Positions 31,560 to 39,643 of a stretch of DNA of 64,000 bases are shown here, piece after piece. The notes beneath the pieces are model-generated. The model saw only the letters and a program-made list of their open reading frames with translations, had not been told where the DNA came from and did not search any database. Origin of the DNA: Streptomyces cellostaticus. GTDB taxonomy: Bacteria > Actinomycetota > Actinomycetes > Streptomycetales > Streptomycetaceae. Each line of letters begins with the position of its first letter. Position 1 is the first letter of the stretch. The position numbers were made by a program, and so were the translations under genes. The stretch is from NCBI RefSeq assembly GCF_001513965.1, contig NZ_KQ948018.1, positions 217,113-281,112 on the forward strand, written 5' to 3'.

Positions 31560-32683
31560 CCCCCGCCGACCCGACGCCCCCCACCGCCCCATCGTCCGCG
31601 CCCGCCCGCCCCTGGGCCCTGCTGGCCGAACTCACCCATGCCTGCCCGCTCCACTGCGGGTACTGCTCCAACCCGCTGGAGCTGACCCGGCGCTCGCGCG
31701 AGCTGACCGGCGAGCAGTGGACGGACGTGATGCGTCAGGCGGGCGAGTTCGGCGTGGTCCACACCCATCTCTCGGGCGGTGAGCCGCTGCTGCGCCGGGA
31801 CCTGGCCGAGATCGTCACCGCGGCCGAGGCCGCCGGGATCTACACCCAGCTGGTCACCAGCGGCGTGGGCCTGGACCGTGACCGGCTGTCCACGCTCGCC
31901 GCCGCCGGGCTGCGCAGCGTCCAGCTGTCCGTCCAGCACGCCGACCCGCGCGCCTCCGACCGGATCGCCGGACGCCGTTCCTTCGCCGAGAAGGAACGGG
32001 CCGCCGGGCTCGTACGGGCCGCCGGCCTCCCCCTGGGCCTCAACGTCGTCCTGCACCGGGAGAACCTCGACGCCATCGACGCCCTCATCGAGCTGGGCCT
32101 GACCTGGGGCGTGGACCGCATCGAACTCGCCAACACACAGTTCTACGGCTGGGGCCTGCTCAACCGCGCCGCACTCCTGCCCACCCGCGACCAGCTCGCC
32201 CGGGCACGGGACGCCGTCGAGCGGTGGCGCGAGCGGCTCACGCCGGACGGCCCCGACCTGGTCTGGGTCGTCCCCGACTACTTCGACGGCGTCGCCAAGC
32301 CGTGCATGGGCGGGTGGGGGGCGGTCTCGCTCACCGTCACCCCGGACGGCACCGTCCTGCCGTGCCCGGCCGCGGCCTCCCTGCCGGACCTGGACCCCCC
32401 GAACATCCGCGACCACCCGCTGGCCTGGATCTGGGACCACTCCGAGGCGTTCACCCGCTACCGCGGAACCGACTGGATGGCCGACCCCTGCCGCACCTGC
32501 TCCCGCCGCGACGAGGACTTCGGCGGCTGCCGCTGCCAGGCGTACGCCCTGACCGGCGACGCCACCCGCACGGACCCCGCATGCCGACTCTCCCCGGACC
32601 ACGGCCTGATCCGGTCACTGGCCGACGACAGCACGAAGGGGAGGGGGGTGATCAGGCGCCGGGTCCCGGTGCGGGGAGGGTGA
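31556..32683 (+). CDS. pqqE: radical SAM enzyme PqqE
   Basis: PqqE forms the carbon-carbon bond between the glutamate and tyrosine of PqqA, the first step of PQQ synthesis. The 375-residue protein has the radical SAM cluster motif CPLHCGYC with Cys at 30, 34 and 37, then the SGGEPLLR motif. A C-terminal SPASM region carries many Cys (KPCMGG, LPCPAA, DPCRTCSRR, GGCRCQAY) for auxiliary clusters. It is the last gene of the pqq operon. No pqqF or pqqG protease gene is nearby. Its 3' end overlaps the tail of a broken gene on the other strand. Confidence 0.95.
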   Translation: MTPADPTPPTAPSSAPARPWALLAELTHACPLHCGYCSNPLELTRRSRELTGEQWTDVMRQAGEFGVVHTHLSGGEPLLRRDLAEIVTAAEAAGIYTQLVTSGVGLDRDRLSTLAAAGLRSVQLSVQHADPRASDRIAGRRSFAEKERAAGLVRAAGLPLGLNVVLHRENLDAIDALIELGLTWGVDRIELANTQFYGWGLLNRAALLPTRDQLARARDAVERWRERLTPDGPDLVWVVPDYFDGVAKPCMGGWGAVSLTVTPDGTVLPCPAAASLPDLDPPNIRDHPLAWIWDHSEAFTRYRGTDWMADPCRTCSRRDEDFGGCRCQAYALTGDATRTDPACRLSPDHGLIRSLADDSTKGRGVIRRRVPVRGG

Positions 32684-32917
32684 TTTCGGCCCAGACGGTC
32701 TTGCGCGGGTGCCGTTCCCCGGTGACGCCCCAGCGGTCCGCGAGGGCGTCGACGAGGATGGGTCCGCGTCTCTTACGGGTCGTTGGAGCCGGGGGAGGCG
32801 GTCACCGCGCGTGTCGGTGACCTCGATACGGAGCGTGTCGGCGACGACGTAGAGCAGCAACTGGAAGTCGCGGCCGGGGACGCGTCCGTGGGTGGCGGCG
32901 TTGGCGGCCAGGCAGTC
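32652..32917 (-). pseudogene. remnant of HATPase-type (RsbW/anti-sigma-like) regulator
   Basis: Read on the minus strand, one frame gives LAANAATHGRVPGRDF and TLRIEVTDTRGDRLP, the typical N-box region of streptomycete serine-kinase-like ATP-binding proteins. After a frameshift near 32775 the sequence resumes as ILVDALADRWGVTGE and KTVWAEITLP, the typical C-terminus. The N-terminal part expected before LAANA is missing. The gene is therefore truncated at its 5' end and frameshifted. It runs into the end of pqqE and is divergent from the HTH gene at 33061. Confidence 0.75.
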
Positions 32918-32978
32918 ATTTCTTGATTCACATCACTCAGCGTGGCGGCACCTGCTTCCCTAAGTGAGTGACAACGCT

Positions 32979-32988
32979 TGTACGTACA
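32979..32988. promoter_or_regulatory. palindrome in the divergent regulator gap
   Basis: TGTACGTACA is a perfect 10-bp palindrome, 72 bp before the HTH gene. It may be the operator of that regulator. Confidence 0.35.
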
Positions 32989-33060
32989 GTGACTGTCCCT
33001 GCTTTGTCTCGGCTGTCTCGGGCGTTGTCACGGGTACGAGTGCGCGTCGGAGGAGGAGCC

Positions 33061-33318
33061 ATGGGCGAGGGTGTGGACGAGGCCGGTTGGGACGTCGAGC
33101 CGGGCGACGAGATCGAGCCGGTGGTCCAGGCGGTGGGGCGCCTGCTCAAGGTCTGCCGGGAGGCGGCTGGGGTGACGGTGTCCGAGCTGAGCGAGGCCAT
33201 GGGCTACGGCGAGGACATGATCCGCAAGATGGAGCGCGGGGCCCGTATCCCCCGGCCGGAGTTCCTGGACAGGGCGGACCAGATCCTGAAGGCACCTGGC
33301 ACGAGAGCGGCCGCCTGA
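33061..33318 (+). CDS. truncated XRE/WhiJ-type helix-turn-helix protein
   Basis: This 85-residue protein starts at the ATG after GGAGGAG. It contains the DNA-binding domain of the streptomycete WhiJ-like family, with VVQAVGRLLKVCREAAGVTVSEL and MGYGEDMIRKMERGARIPRPEFLD. Full-length relatives have about 280 residues with a C-terminal DUF5753 domain. Here the frame ends in GTRAAA right after the HTH, and no DUF5753 sequence appears in any downstream frame. It could be a dead fragment or a stand-alone binding domain. The neighbouring HATPase remnant supports a decayed locus. Confidence 0.75.
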   Translation: MGEGVDEAGWDVEPGDEIEPVVQAVGRLLKVCREAAGVTVSELSEAMGYGEDMIRKMERGARIPRPEFLDRADQILKAPGTRAAA

Positions 33319-33397
33319 GGGGAGGGCGCAAGGCGCCCACAGCGGCTCCCCGGGATCTCCACGGCCCAGGCCCGGCCGGGCCCGCTGCGTCGCCTGT

Positions 33398-33425
33398 TTG
33401 ACCTACGTCACCTTCGGGGTATTCT
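33398..33425 (+). promoter_or_regulatory. candidate S10 operon promoter
   Basis: TTGACC and TATTCT are separated by 16 bp. The same two hexamers occur before rplM with an 18-bp spacer. The leader would be about 370 nt. Confidence 0.55.
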
Positions 33426-33552
33426 CTCCGCCCCGATTGGCCAGCCCCCCGCCCCATATGGCAGACTGTCGGAGTTGCTCGGTCGAGTGTTGATGCTGCG
33501 CGCCTCCCGCCGGGAGGACCGGAAGCGAGTCCCACAGTACTCGTCGTCCTAA

Positions 33553-33566
33553 CTGCCTTTTGGCAG
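33553..33566 (+). promoter_or_regulatory. small hairpin in rpsJ leader
   Basis: CTGCC and GGCAG form a 5-bp stem with a TTTT loop in the S10 leader. Its role is unknown. Confidence 0.35.
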
Positions 33567-33721
33567 CACTGGGGCGGACGTACGGGAATCTTCCGGGAAG
33601 TGTGGTGCGGCACCGGCTAGGCGCCCGGTGGGCCTTCCGCCCTCGGCTTGCGGTTCCGGAAGGGCCGTGTGCATTCCCCGCAGGGATGTTCGAACAAGGG
33701 ACATCTTTGTCAGCGGGAGCG

Positions 33722-33751
33722 CGACACGCCCGACCGCGTGGGTCGGAGAAG
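33722..33751 (+). promoter_or_regulatory. 30-nt leader element (rpsJ copy)
   Basis: This matches the rpsL leader copy at 28 of 30 positions, contains the same CCGACC/GGTCGG hairpin, and ends 52 nt before the rpsJ start. Confidence 0.65.
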
Positions 33752-33803
33752 GAAGTCAGGAACACCGGGATCCAGAGCGAAGAGACAGGACTACTGAGTA
33801 GCC

Positions 33804-34112
33804 ATGGCGGGACAGAAGATCCGCATCCGGCTCAAGGCCTACGACCACGAGGTCATCGACTCCTCGGCGAAGAAGATCGTCGAGACGGTGACCCGCACTG
33901 GTGCGTCGGTCGCGGGCCCGGTGCCGCTGCCCACTGAGAAGAACGTGTACTGCGTCATCAAGTCGCCGCACAAGTACAAGGACTCGCGCGAGCACTTCGA
34001 GATGCGCACGCACAAGCGCCTGATCGACATTCTCGACCCGACCCCCAAGACCGTTGACTCTCTGATGCGACTCGACCTCCCGGCCGGTGTCGACATCGAG
34101 ATCAAGCTCTGA
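33804..34112 (+). CDS. rpsJ: 30S ribosomal protein S10
   Basis: S10 is a 30S head protein and, with NusB, part of antitermination complexes; its loop binds NusG. The 102-residue length is standard, with [20 protein letters not shown] at the N-terminus and [17 protein letters not shown] in the conserved loop. It is the first gene of a long same-strand run of ribosomal genes that continues with rplC 17 bp later. Confidence 0.97.
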   Translation: MAGQKIRIRLKAYDHEVIDSSAKKIVETVTRTGASVAGPVPLPTEKNVYCVIKSPHKYKDSREHFEMRTHKRLIDILDPTPKTVDSLMRLDLPAGVDIEIKL

Positions 34113-34129
34113 GGGCTGGTGATCTGAGA

Positions 34130-34774
34130 ATGGCTAAGCAGATCAAGGGCATCCTGGGCGAGAAGCTCGGCATGACGCAGGTGTGGGACGAGAACAACCG
34201 TGTTGTTCCGGTCACCGTCGTCAAGGCCGGCCCCAACGTCGTCACCCAGGTCCGTACGAACGATGTCGACGGCTACGAGTCCGTCCAGATCGCTTTCGGC
34301 GAGATCGACCCGCGCAAGGTGAACAAGCCCCTCAAGGGCCACTTCGCCAAGGCCGACGTCACTCCCCGCCGCCACCTCGTCGAGATCCGTACCGCTGACG
34401 CCAGCGAGTACACCCTCGGCCAGGAGATCACCGCCGAGGTGTTCGAGGCCGGCATCAAGGTCGACGTGACCGGCAAGAGCAAGGGCAAGGGCTTCGCCGG
34501 TGTCATGAAGCGTCACAACTTCAAGGGCCTCGGCGCCGGACACGGCACCCAGCGCAAGCACCGCTCGCCCGGTTCCATCGGTGGCTGCGCCACCCCGGGC
34601 CGCGTGTTCAAGGGCCTCCGCATGGCGGGTCGCATGGGCAACGAGCGGGTCACCACCCAGAACCTGACCGTCCACGCCGTTGACGCGGAGAAGGGTCTGC
34701 TGCTCATCAAGGGCGCGGTTCCCGGTCCGAACGGCGGCCTCGTCCTGGTCCGCACCGCGGCCAAGGGGGCCTGA
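34130..34774 (+). CDS. rplC: 50S ribosomal protein L3
   Basis: L3 is an early assembly protein that reaches the peptidyl transferase centre. It has 214 residues; the conserved [15 protein letters not shown]-terminus and the [20 protein letters not shown] extension are intact. The glutamine in this extension is the site methylated in E. coli. It is the second gene of the S10 operon, 8 bp before rplD. Confidence 0.97.
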   Translation: MAKQIKGILGEKLGMTQVWDENNRVVPVTVVKAGPNVVTQVRTNDVDGYESVQIAFGEIDPRKVNKPLKGHFAKADVTPRRHLVEIRTADASEYTLGQEITAEVFEAGIKVDVTGKSKGKGFAGVMKRHNFKGLGAGHGTQRKHRSPGSIGGCATPGRVFKGLRMAGRMGNERVTTQNLTVHAVDAEKGLLLIKGAVPGPNGGLVLVRTAAKGA

Positions 34775-34782
34775 GGTAACCG

Positions 34783-35439
34783 ATGAGCACTGTTGACATC
34801 CTTTCGCCGGCGGGCGACAAGGCCGGTACCGTCGAGCTCCCCGCGGAGATCTTCGACGTAGAGAAGATCAGCGTTCCGCTGCTTCACCAGGTCGTCGTCG
34901 CGCAGCTGGCCGCGGCCCGTCAGGGCACGCACAAGACCAAGACTCGTGGCGAGGTTCGCGGTGGCGGCAAGAAGCCGTACCGCCAGAAGGGCACCGGCCG
35001 CGCCCGTCAGGGCTCGACCCGTGCGCCGCAGTTCGCCGGTGGTGGCGTCGTGCACGGTCCCGTGCCGCGTGACTACTCGCAGCGGACCCCGAAGAAGATG
35101 AAGGCCGCGGCCCTGCGCCACGCCCTCACCGACCGGGCCCGCCACAACCGCATCCACGTCGTCTCCGGCGTGGTCGAGGGCGCGAACCCGTCCACGAAGG
35201 CCGCGAAGAGCCTGTTCGGCAAGATCTCGGAGCGCAAGAACCTGCTCCTGGTCGTCGAGCGCGCCGACGAGGCCGCGTGGCTGTCCGCCCGCAACCTGCC
35301 CCAGGTCCACATCCTGGAGCCGGGCCAGCTGAACACGTACGACGTTCTCGTCTCGGACGACGTGGTCTTCACCCAGGCCGCTTTCGAGTCCTTCGTGTCT
35401 GGCCCCAAGGCCGCTGACACCGAAGGGAGCGAGGCCTGA
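34783..35439 (+). CDS. rplD: 50S ribosomal protein L4
   Basis: L4 lines the nascent-peptide tunnel; macrolide-relevant residues lie in its loop. It has 218 residues with the loop [20 protein letters not shown] intact. In E. coli L4 is the repressor of the S10 operon. The stop overlaps the rplW start codon by one base (TGATG). Confidence 0.97.
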   Translation: MSTVDILSPAGDKAGTVELPAEIFDVEKISVPLLHQVVVAQLAAARQGTHKTKTRGEVRGGGKKPYRQKGTGRARQGSTRAPQFAGGGVVHGPVPRDYSQRTPKKMKAAALRHALTDRARHNRIHVVSGVVEGANPSTKAAKSLFGKISERKNLLLVVERADEAAWLSARNLPQVHILEPGQLNTYDVLVSDDVVFTQAAFESFVSGPKAADTEGSEA

Positions 35440-35858
35440 TGGCTACGCGTCACCCGAGCATTGCCTCGAAGGCCGCCAAGGCCGCCAAGGCCGCGCGCGT
35501 CGCCAAGGCGCGTCGCCACGCCACCGAGGGCAAGAACACCGTCGAGACCCCGCTGAGCAAGTCCTTCACGGACCCCCGTGACGTGCTGCTCAAGCCGGTC
35601 GTCTCCGAGAAGAGCTACGCGCTCCTCGACGAGAACAAGTACACGTTCATCGTCGCCCCGGGCGCCAACAAGACCCAGATCAAGCAGGCCGTCCAGGCGG
35701 TCTTCTCGGTCAAGGTCACCGGGGTCAACACGATCAACCGCCAGGGCAAGCGCAAGCGCACGAAGACCGGTTTCGGTCAGCGTGCCGGCAGCAAGCGCGC
35801 GATCGTGACCCTCGCCGAGGGCGACCGTATCGACATCTTCGGCGGTCCGACCGCCTAA
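35439..35858 (+). CDS. rplW: 50S ribosomal protein L23
   Basis: L23 is at the tunnel exit and is the docking site for trigger factor and SRP. The 139-residue protein carries an N-terminal extension of about 40 residues rich in Ala/Lys ([17 protein letters not shown]) that E. coli L23 (100 residues) lacks. The core starts at [20 protein letters not shown]. Its start overlaps the rplD stop. Confidence 0.96.
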   Translation: MATRHPSIASKAAKAAKAARVAKARRHATEGKNTVETPLSKSFTDPRDVLLKPVVSEKSYALLDENKYTFIVAPGANKTQIKQAVQAVFSVKVTGVNTINRQGKRKRTKTGFGQRAGSKRAIVTLAEGDRIDIFGGPTA

Positions 35859-35870
35859 GGGCGGTCCGGA

Positions 35871-35888
35871 TCGTCCGATATCGGACGA
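35871..35888. promoter_or_regulatory. 18-bp perfect palindrome before rplB
   Basis: TCGTCCGATATCGGACGA lies between rplW and rplB, just ahead of the rplB Shine-Dalgarno (GAGGA). As RNA it would form a 7-bp stem with an AUAU loop that could mask the site. Confidence 0.55.
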
Positions 35889-35898
35889 GGACTGAGAA

Positions 35899-36735
35899 AT
35901 GGGAATCCGCAAGTACAAGCCGACTACGCCGGGCCGTCGTGGCGCCAGCGTCGCCGACTTCGTCGAGGTCACGCGGTCCACGCCGGAGAAGTCGCTGGTC
36001 CGCCCCCTGCACAGCAAGGGCGGCCGTAACAACACCGGTCGTGTGACCGTGCGCCACCAAGGTGGCGGACACAAGCGCGCCTACCGCGTGATCGACTTCC
36101 GTCGTCACGACAAGGACGGCGTGCCGGCGAAGGTCGCGCACATCGAGTACGACCCCAACCGCACCGCGCGCATCGCGCTGCTGCACTACGCCGACGGCGA
36201 GAAGCGCTACATCCTCGCCCCGCGCAACCTGCAGCAGGGTGACCGCGTCGAGAACGGTCCCGGGGCCGACATCAAGCCGGGCAACAACCTGGCCATCCGC
36301 AACATCCCGGTCGGTACGACGCTCCACGCGATCGAGCTCCGTCCCGGTGGCGGTGCCAAGTTCGCCCGCTCCGCCGGTGCCTCCGTGCAGCTGCTCGCGA
36401 AGGAGGGCTCGATGGCCCACCTGCGCATGCCGTCCGGTGAGATCCGCCTGGTCGACGTCCGCTGCCGTGCCACCATCGGTGAGGTCGGCAACGCCGAGCA
36501 GAGCAACATCAACTGGGGTAAGGCCGGCCGTAAGCGGTGGCTGGGCGTTCGCCCGACCGTCCGTGGTGTCGTGATGAACCCGGTTGACCACCCGCACGGT
36601 GGTGGTGAGGGCCGGACCTCCGGTGGTCGCCACCCTGTGTCCCCGTGGGGCAAGAAGGAAGGCCGTACTCGTTCGCCCAAGAAGGCGTCGAACAAGTACA
36701 TCGTCCGCCGCCGCAAGACGAACAAGAAGCGCTAA
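35899..36735 (+). CDS. rplB: 50S ribosomal protein L2
   Basis: L2 is required for subunit joining and peptidyl transferase assembly. It has 278 residues with the N-terminal RNA-binding domain ([12 protein letters not shown]), and the C-terminal essential motif [18 protein letters not shown] including the conserved histidine of VDHPHGGG. It lies 40 bp after rplW, behind an 18-bp palindrome. Confidence 0.97.
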   Translation: MGIRKYKPTTPGRRGASVADFVEVTRSTPEKSLVRPLHSKGGRNNTGRVTVRHQGGGHKRAYRVIDFRRHDKDGVPAKVAHIEYDPNRTARIALLHYADGEKRYILAPRNLQQGDRVENGPGADIKPGNNLAIRNIPVGTTLHAIELRPGGGAKFARSAGASVQLLAKEGSMAHLRMPSGEIRLVDVRCRATIGEVGNAEQSNINWGKAGRKRWLGVRPTVRGVVMNPVDHPHGGGEGRTSGGRHPVSPWGKKEGRTRSPKKASNKYIVRRRKTNKKR

Positions 36736-36747
36736 GGACGGGTTGAG

Positions 36748-37029
36748 ATGCCTCGTAGCTTGAAGAAGGGACCCTTCGTCGACGACCACCTGATCAAGAA
36801 GGTGGATGTCCAGAACGAAGCCGGTTCCAAGAACGTCATCAAGACCTGGTCCCGTCGCTCGATGATCGTCCCGGCCATGCTCGGCCACACGATCGCGGTG
36901 CACAACGGCAAGACCCACATCCCGGTGTTCGTCACCGAGTCGATGGTCGGCCACAAGCTCGGCGAGTTCTCGCCGACGCGCACCTTCCGGGGCCACGTCA
37001 AGGACGACCGGAAGTCGAAGCGCCGCTAG
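36748..37029 (+). CDS. rpsS: 30S ribosomal protein S19
   Basis: S19 sits in the 30S head beside S13 and touches the A-site finger. It has 93 residues, starting [14 protein letters not shown], with the conserved [23 protein letters not shown] core. The gap from rplB is 12 bp. Confidence 0.97.
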   Translation: MPRSLKKGPFVDDHLIKKVDVQNEAGSKNVIKTWSRRSMIVPAMLGHTIAVHNGKTHIPVFVTESMVGHKLGEFSPTRTFRGHVKDDRKSKRR

Positions 37030-37071
37030 GCGCGGATCGCAACAGACACGTAAGTAACTGGAAGGACAACC

Positions 37072-37419
37072 ATGGAAGCCAGGGCCCAGGCGCGGTACAT
37101 CCGCGTCACGCCCATGAAGGCCCGCCGCGTGGTGGACCTCATCCGTGGCATGGACGCCACGGAGGCCCAGGCCGTCCTGCGATTCGCTCCGCAGGCCGCC
37201 TCCGTGCCGGTCGGCAAGGTGCTCGACAGCGCCATTGCCAACGCCGCGCACAACTACGACCACACCGACGCCGACAGCCTCTTCATTTCCGAGGCCTACG
37301 TCGACGAGGGCCCGACCCTGAAGCGGTTCCGTCCGCGCGCCCAGGGCCGTGCCTACCGGATCCGCAAGCGGACCAGCCACATCACCGTGGTCGTCAGCAG
37401 CAAGGAAGGAACCCGGTAA
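37072..37419 (+). CDS. rplV: 50S ribosomal protein L22
   Basis: L22 forms, with L4, the constriction of the exit tunnel through its beta hairpin ([23 protein letters not shown]). It has 115 residues with the [21 protein letters not shown]-terminus. The last base of its stop is the first base of the rpsC start codon. Confidence 0.97.
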   Translation: MEARAQARYIRVTPMKARRVVDLIRGMDATEAQAVLRFAPQAASVPVGKVLDSAIANAAHNYDHTDADSLFISEAYVDEGPTLKRFRPRAQGRAYRIRKRTSHITVVVSSKEGTR

Positions 37420-38240
37420 TGGGCCAGAAGGTAAACCCGCACGGGTTCCGGCTCGGCATCACCACCGACTTCAAGTCGCGTTGGTACGCCGACAAGCTGT
37501 ACAAGGACTACGTCAAGGAAGACGTCGCCATCCGTCGGATGATGACGTCCGGCATGGAGCGCGCCGGCATCTCGAAGGTTGAGATCGAGCGCACCCGTGA
37601 CCGCGTGCGGGTGGACATCCACACCGCTCGTCCGGGCATCGTCATCGGCCGCCGCGGCGCCGAGGCCGACCGCATCCGCGGCGACCTCGAGAAGCTCACG
37701 GGCAAGCAGGTCCAGCTGAACATCCTCGAGGTCAAGAACCCCGAGACGGACGCTCAGCTGGTTGCTCAGGCCGTCGCCGAGCAGCTCTCCTCCCGCGTCT
37801 CCTTCCGCCGCGCCATGCGTAAGAGCATGCAGTCGGCGATGAAGGCCGGCGCCAAGGGCATCAAGATCCAGTGCGGTGGCCGCCTCGGCGGCGCCGAGAT
37901 GTCCCGCTCGGAGTTCTACCGCGAGGGCCGTGTGCCCCTGCACACGCTCCGCGCGAACGTGGACTACGGCTTCTTCGAGGCCAAGACGACCTTCGGCCGC
38001 ATCGGTGTGAAGGTCTGGATCTACAAGGGCGACGTCAAGAACATCGCCGAGGTCCGCGCCGAGAACGCTGCGGCCCGTGCGGGTAACCGCCCGGCCCGTG
38101 GCGGTGCCGACCGCCCGGCCCGTGGTGGCCGCGGTGGCGAGCGGCGCGGTCGCAAGCCGCAGCAGGCTGCCGGCGCCGAGGCCCCCAAGGCCGAGGCTCC
38201 CGCGTCCGCTCCGGCTGAGAGCACCGGAACGGAGGCCTGA
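37419..38240 (+). CDS. rpsC: 30S ribosomal protein S3
   Basis: S3 lies at the mRNA entry channel and contributes helicase activity. The N-terminal KH domain is seen around [20 protein letters not shown]. The 273-residue protein exceeds the E. coli length (about 233) because of a C-terminal tail of about 55 residues, with Arg/Gly repeats (NRPARGG, DRPARGG) then Ala/Pro/Glu. Such tails are common in actinobacteria. The start overlaps rplV; rplP follows after 5 bp. Confidence 0.97.
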   Translation: MGQKVNPHGFRLGITTDFKSRWYADKLYKDYVKEDVAIRRMMTSGMERAGISKVEIERTRDRVRVDIHTARPGIVIGRRGAEADRIRGDLEKLTGKQVQLNILEVKNPETDAQLVAQAVAEQLSSRVSFRRAMRKSMQSAMKAGAKGIKIQCGGRLGGAEMSRSEFYREGRVPLHTLRANVDYGFFEAKTTFGRIGVKVWIYKGDVKNIAEVRAENAAARAGNRPARGGADRPARGGRGGERRGRKPQQAAGAEAPKAEAPASAPAESTGTEA

Positions 38241-38245
38241 CCGAC

Positions 38246-38665
38246 ATGCTGATCCCCCGTAGGGTCAAGCACCGCAAGCAGCACCACCCGAAGCGCCGTG
38301 GTATGGCCAAGGGCGGTACGACGGTTGCGTTCGGCGAGTACGGCATCCAGGCCCTCACGCCGGCGTACGTGACCAACCGCCAGATCGAGGCGGCTCGTAT
38401 CGCGATGACCCGCCACATCAAGCGTGGCGGCAAGGTCTGGATCAACATCTACCCGGACCGTCCGCTGACCAAGAAGCCTGCCGAGACCCGCATGGGTTCC
38501 GGTAAGGGTTCGCCGGAGTGGTGGATCGCGAACGTTCACCCGGGCCGGGTGATGTTCGAGCTGTCCTACCCGAACGAGAAGATTGCGCGTGAGGCCCTCA
38601 CTCGTGCGGCTCACAAGCTGCCGATGAAGTGCCGCATCGTCAAGCGCGAGGCAGGTGAAGCGTGA
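38246..38665 (+). CDS. rplP: 50S ribosomal protein L16
   Basis: L16 organises the A-site region of the 50S subunit. It has 139 residues, starting [17 protein letters not shown], with the conserved [20 protein letters not shown] and [14 protein letters not shown] stretches. Its stop overlaps the rpmC ATG by one base. Confidence 0.97.
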   Translation: MLIPRRVKHRKQHHPKRRGMAKGGTTVAFGEYGIQALTPAYVTNRQIEAARIAMTRHIKRGGKVWINIYPDRPLTKKPAETRMGSGKGSPEWWIANVHPGRVMFELSYPNEKIAREALTRAAHKLPMKCRIVKREAGEA

Positions 38666-38889
38666 TGTCGGTCGGTACCAAGGCGTCCGAGCTGCGCGAG
38701 CTGGGCAACGAGGAGCTTCTGGGCAAGCTCCGCGAGGCCAAGGAAGAGCTGTTCAACCTCCGCTTCCAGGCGGCGACTGGTCAGCTTGAGAACCATGGCC
38801 GTCTGAAGGCGGTCCGCAAGGACATCGCGCGGATCTACACCCTGATGCGCGAGCGTGAGCTGGGCATCGAAACGGTGGAGAACGCCTGA
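38665..38889 (+). CDS. rpmC: 50S ribosomal protein L29
   Basis: L29 borders the tunnel exit next to L23. The 74-residue protein has two long helices with [18 protein letters not shown] in the centre. I use the ATG at 38665, which overlaps the rplP stop; the GTG immediately before it is the only competitor. The stop overlaps the rpsQ start by one base. Confidence 0.95.
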   Translation: MSVGTKASELRELGNEELLGKLREAKEELFNLRFQAATGQLENHGRLKAVRKDIARIYTLMRERELGIETVENA

Positions 38890-39173
38890 TGAGCGAGAAC
38901 AACGTGACTGAGAACACCGAGGCGCGCGGCTTCCGCAAGACCCGTGAGGGTCTCGTCGTCAGCGACAAGATGGACAAGACCGTCGTCGTCGCCGTCGAGG
39001 ACCGCGTCAAGCACGCGCTGTACGGCAAGGTCATCCGCCGTACGAACAAGCTCAAGGCGCACGACGAGCAGAACGCCGCGGGTGTCGGCGACCGCGTCCT
39101 CCTCATGGAGACCCGGCCGCTGTCCGCGACGAAGCGCTGGCGCGTCGTCGAGATCCTCGAGAAGGCCAAGTAA
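38889..39173 (+). CDS. rpsQ: 30S ribosomal protein S17
   Basis: S17 is a primary 16S-binding OB-fold protein. It has 94 residues with [22 protein letters not shown] and the KLKAHDEQN loop. It is the last gene of the S10 block proper: two tandem hairpins follow before rplN. Confidence 0.97.
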   Translation: MSENNVTENTEARGFRKTREGLVVSDKMDKTVVVAVEDRVKHALYGKVIRRTNKLKAHDEQNAAGVGDRVLLMETRPLSATKRWRVVEILEKAK

Positions 39174-39175
39174 TT

Positions 39176-39197
39176 CCTGCGGGGCTAACCCCGCAGG
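39176..39197 (+). terminator. hairpin 1 at the S10/spc boundary
   Basis: CCTGCGGGG and CCCCGCAGG form a perfect 9-bp stem with a CTAA loop, three bases after the rpsQ stop. No T-run follows. Confidence 0.65.
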
Positions 39198-39214
39198 TCA
39201 GTTCCGCCAGGCTC

Positions 39215-39243
39215 GGCAGGGGTTCCGTGAAGGAACCCCTGCC
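39215..39243 (+). terminator. hairpin 2 at the S10/spc boundary
   Basis: GGCAGGGGTTCC and GGAACCCCTGCC form a perfect 12-bp stem with a GTGAA loop, 17 bp after the first hairpin and 29 bp before rplN. It may act as a terminator or control point between the S10 and spc blocks. Confidence 0.65.
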
Positions 39244-39272
39244 GGGAACCGGCAGACGATCAGGAGATAGAC

Positions 39273-39641
39273 GTGATCCAGCAGGAGTCGCGACTGCGCG
39301 TCGCCGACAACACTGGTGCGAAGGAAATCCTTTGCATCCGTGTGCTCGGTGGCTCCGGTCGCCGCTACGCGGGCATCGGTGACGTCATCGTCGCCACCGT
39401 CAAGGACGCGATCCCCGGTGGCAACGTGAAGAAGGGTGACGTCGTCAAGGCGGTCATCGTTCGCACCGTCAAGGAGCGCCGCCGTCCGGACGGCTCGTAC
39501 ATCCGCTTCGACGAGAACGCCGCCGTCATTCTGAAGAACGACGGCGACCCTCGCGGCACCCGCATCTTCGGCCCGGTCGGGCGTGAGCTGCGCGAGAAGA
39601 AGTTCATGAAGATCATCTCGCTGGCTCCGGAGGTGCTGTAA
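39273..39641 (+). CDS. rplN: 50S ribosomal protein L14
   Basis: L14 bridges to the 30S subunit and binds the silencing factor RsfS. It has 122 residues from the GTG at 39273 behind CAGGAG, with the typical [19 protein letters not shown] start. It is the first gene of the spc block; rplX follows 2 bp later. Confidence 0.97.
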   Translation: MIQQESRLRVADNTGAKEILCIRVLGGSGRRYAGIGDVIVATVKDAIPGGNVKKGDVVKAVIVRTVKERRRPDGSYIRFDENAAVILKNDGDPRGTRIFGPVGRELREKKFMKIISLAPEVL

Positions 39642-39643
39642 GC

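Larger units (their letters stand above)
33319..33803 (+). promoter_or_regulatory. S10 operon upstream region
   Basis: This 485-bp gap without a gene contains the rpsJ promoter candidate (33398-33425), a small CTGCC/GGCAG hairpin (33553-33566) and the 30-nt leader element (33722-33751). The long leader suits ribosomal-protein feedback control. Confidence 0.7.
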
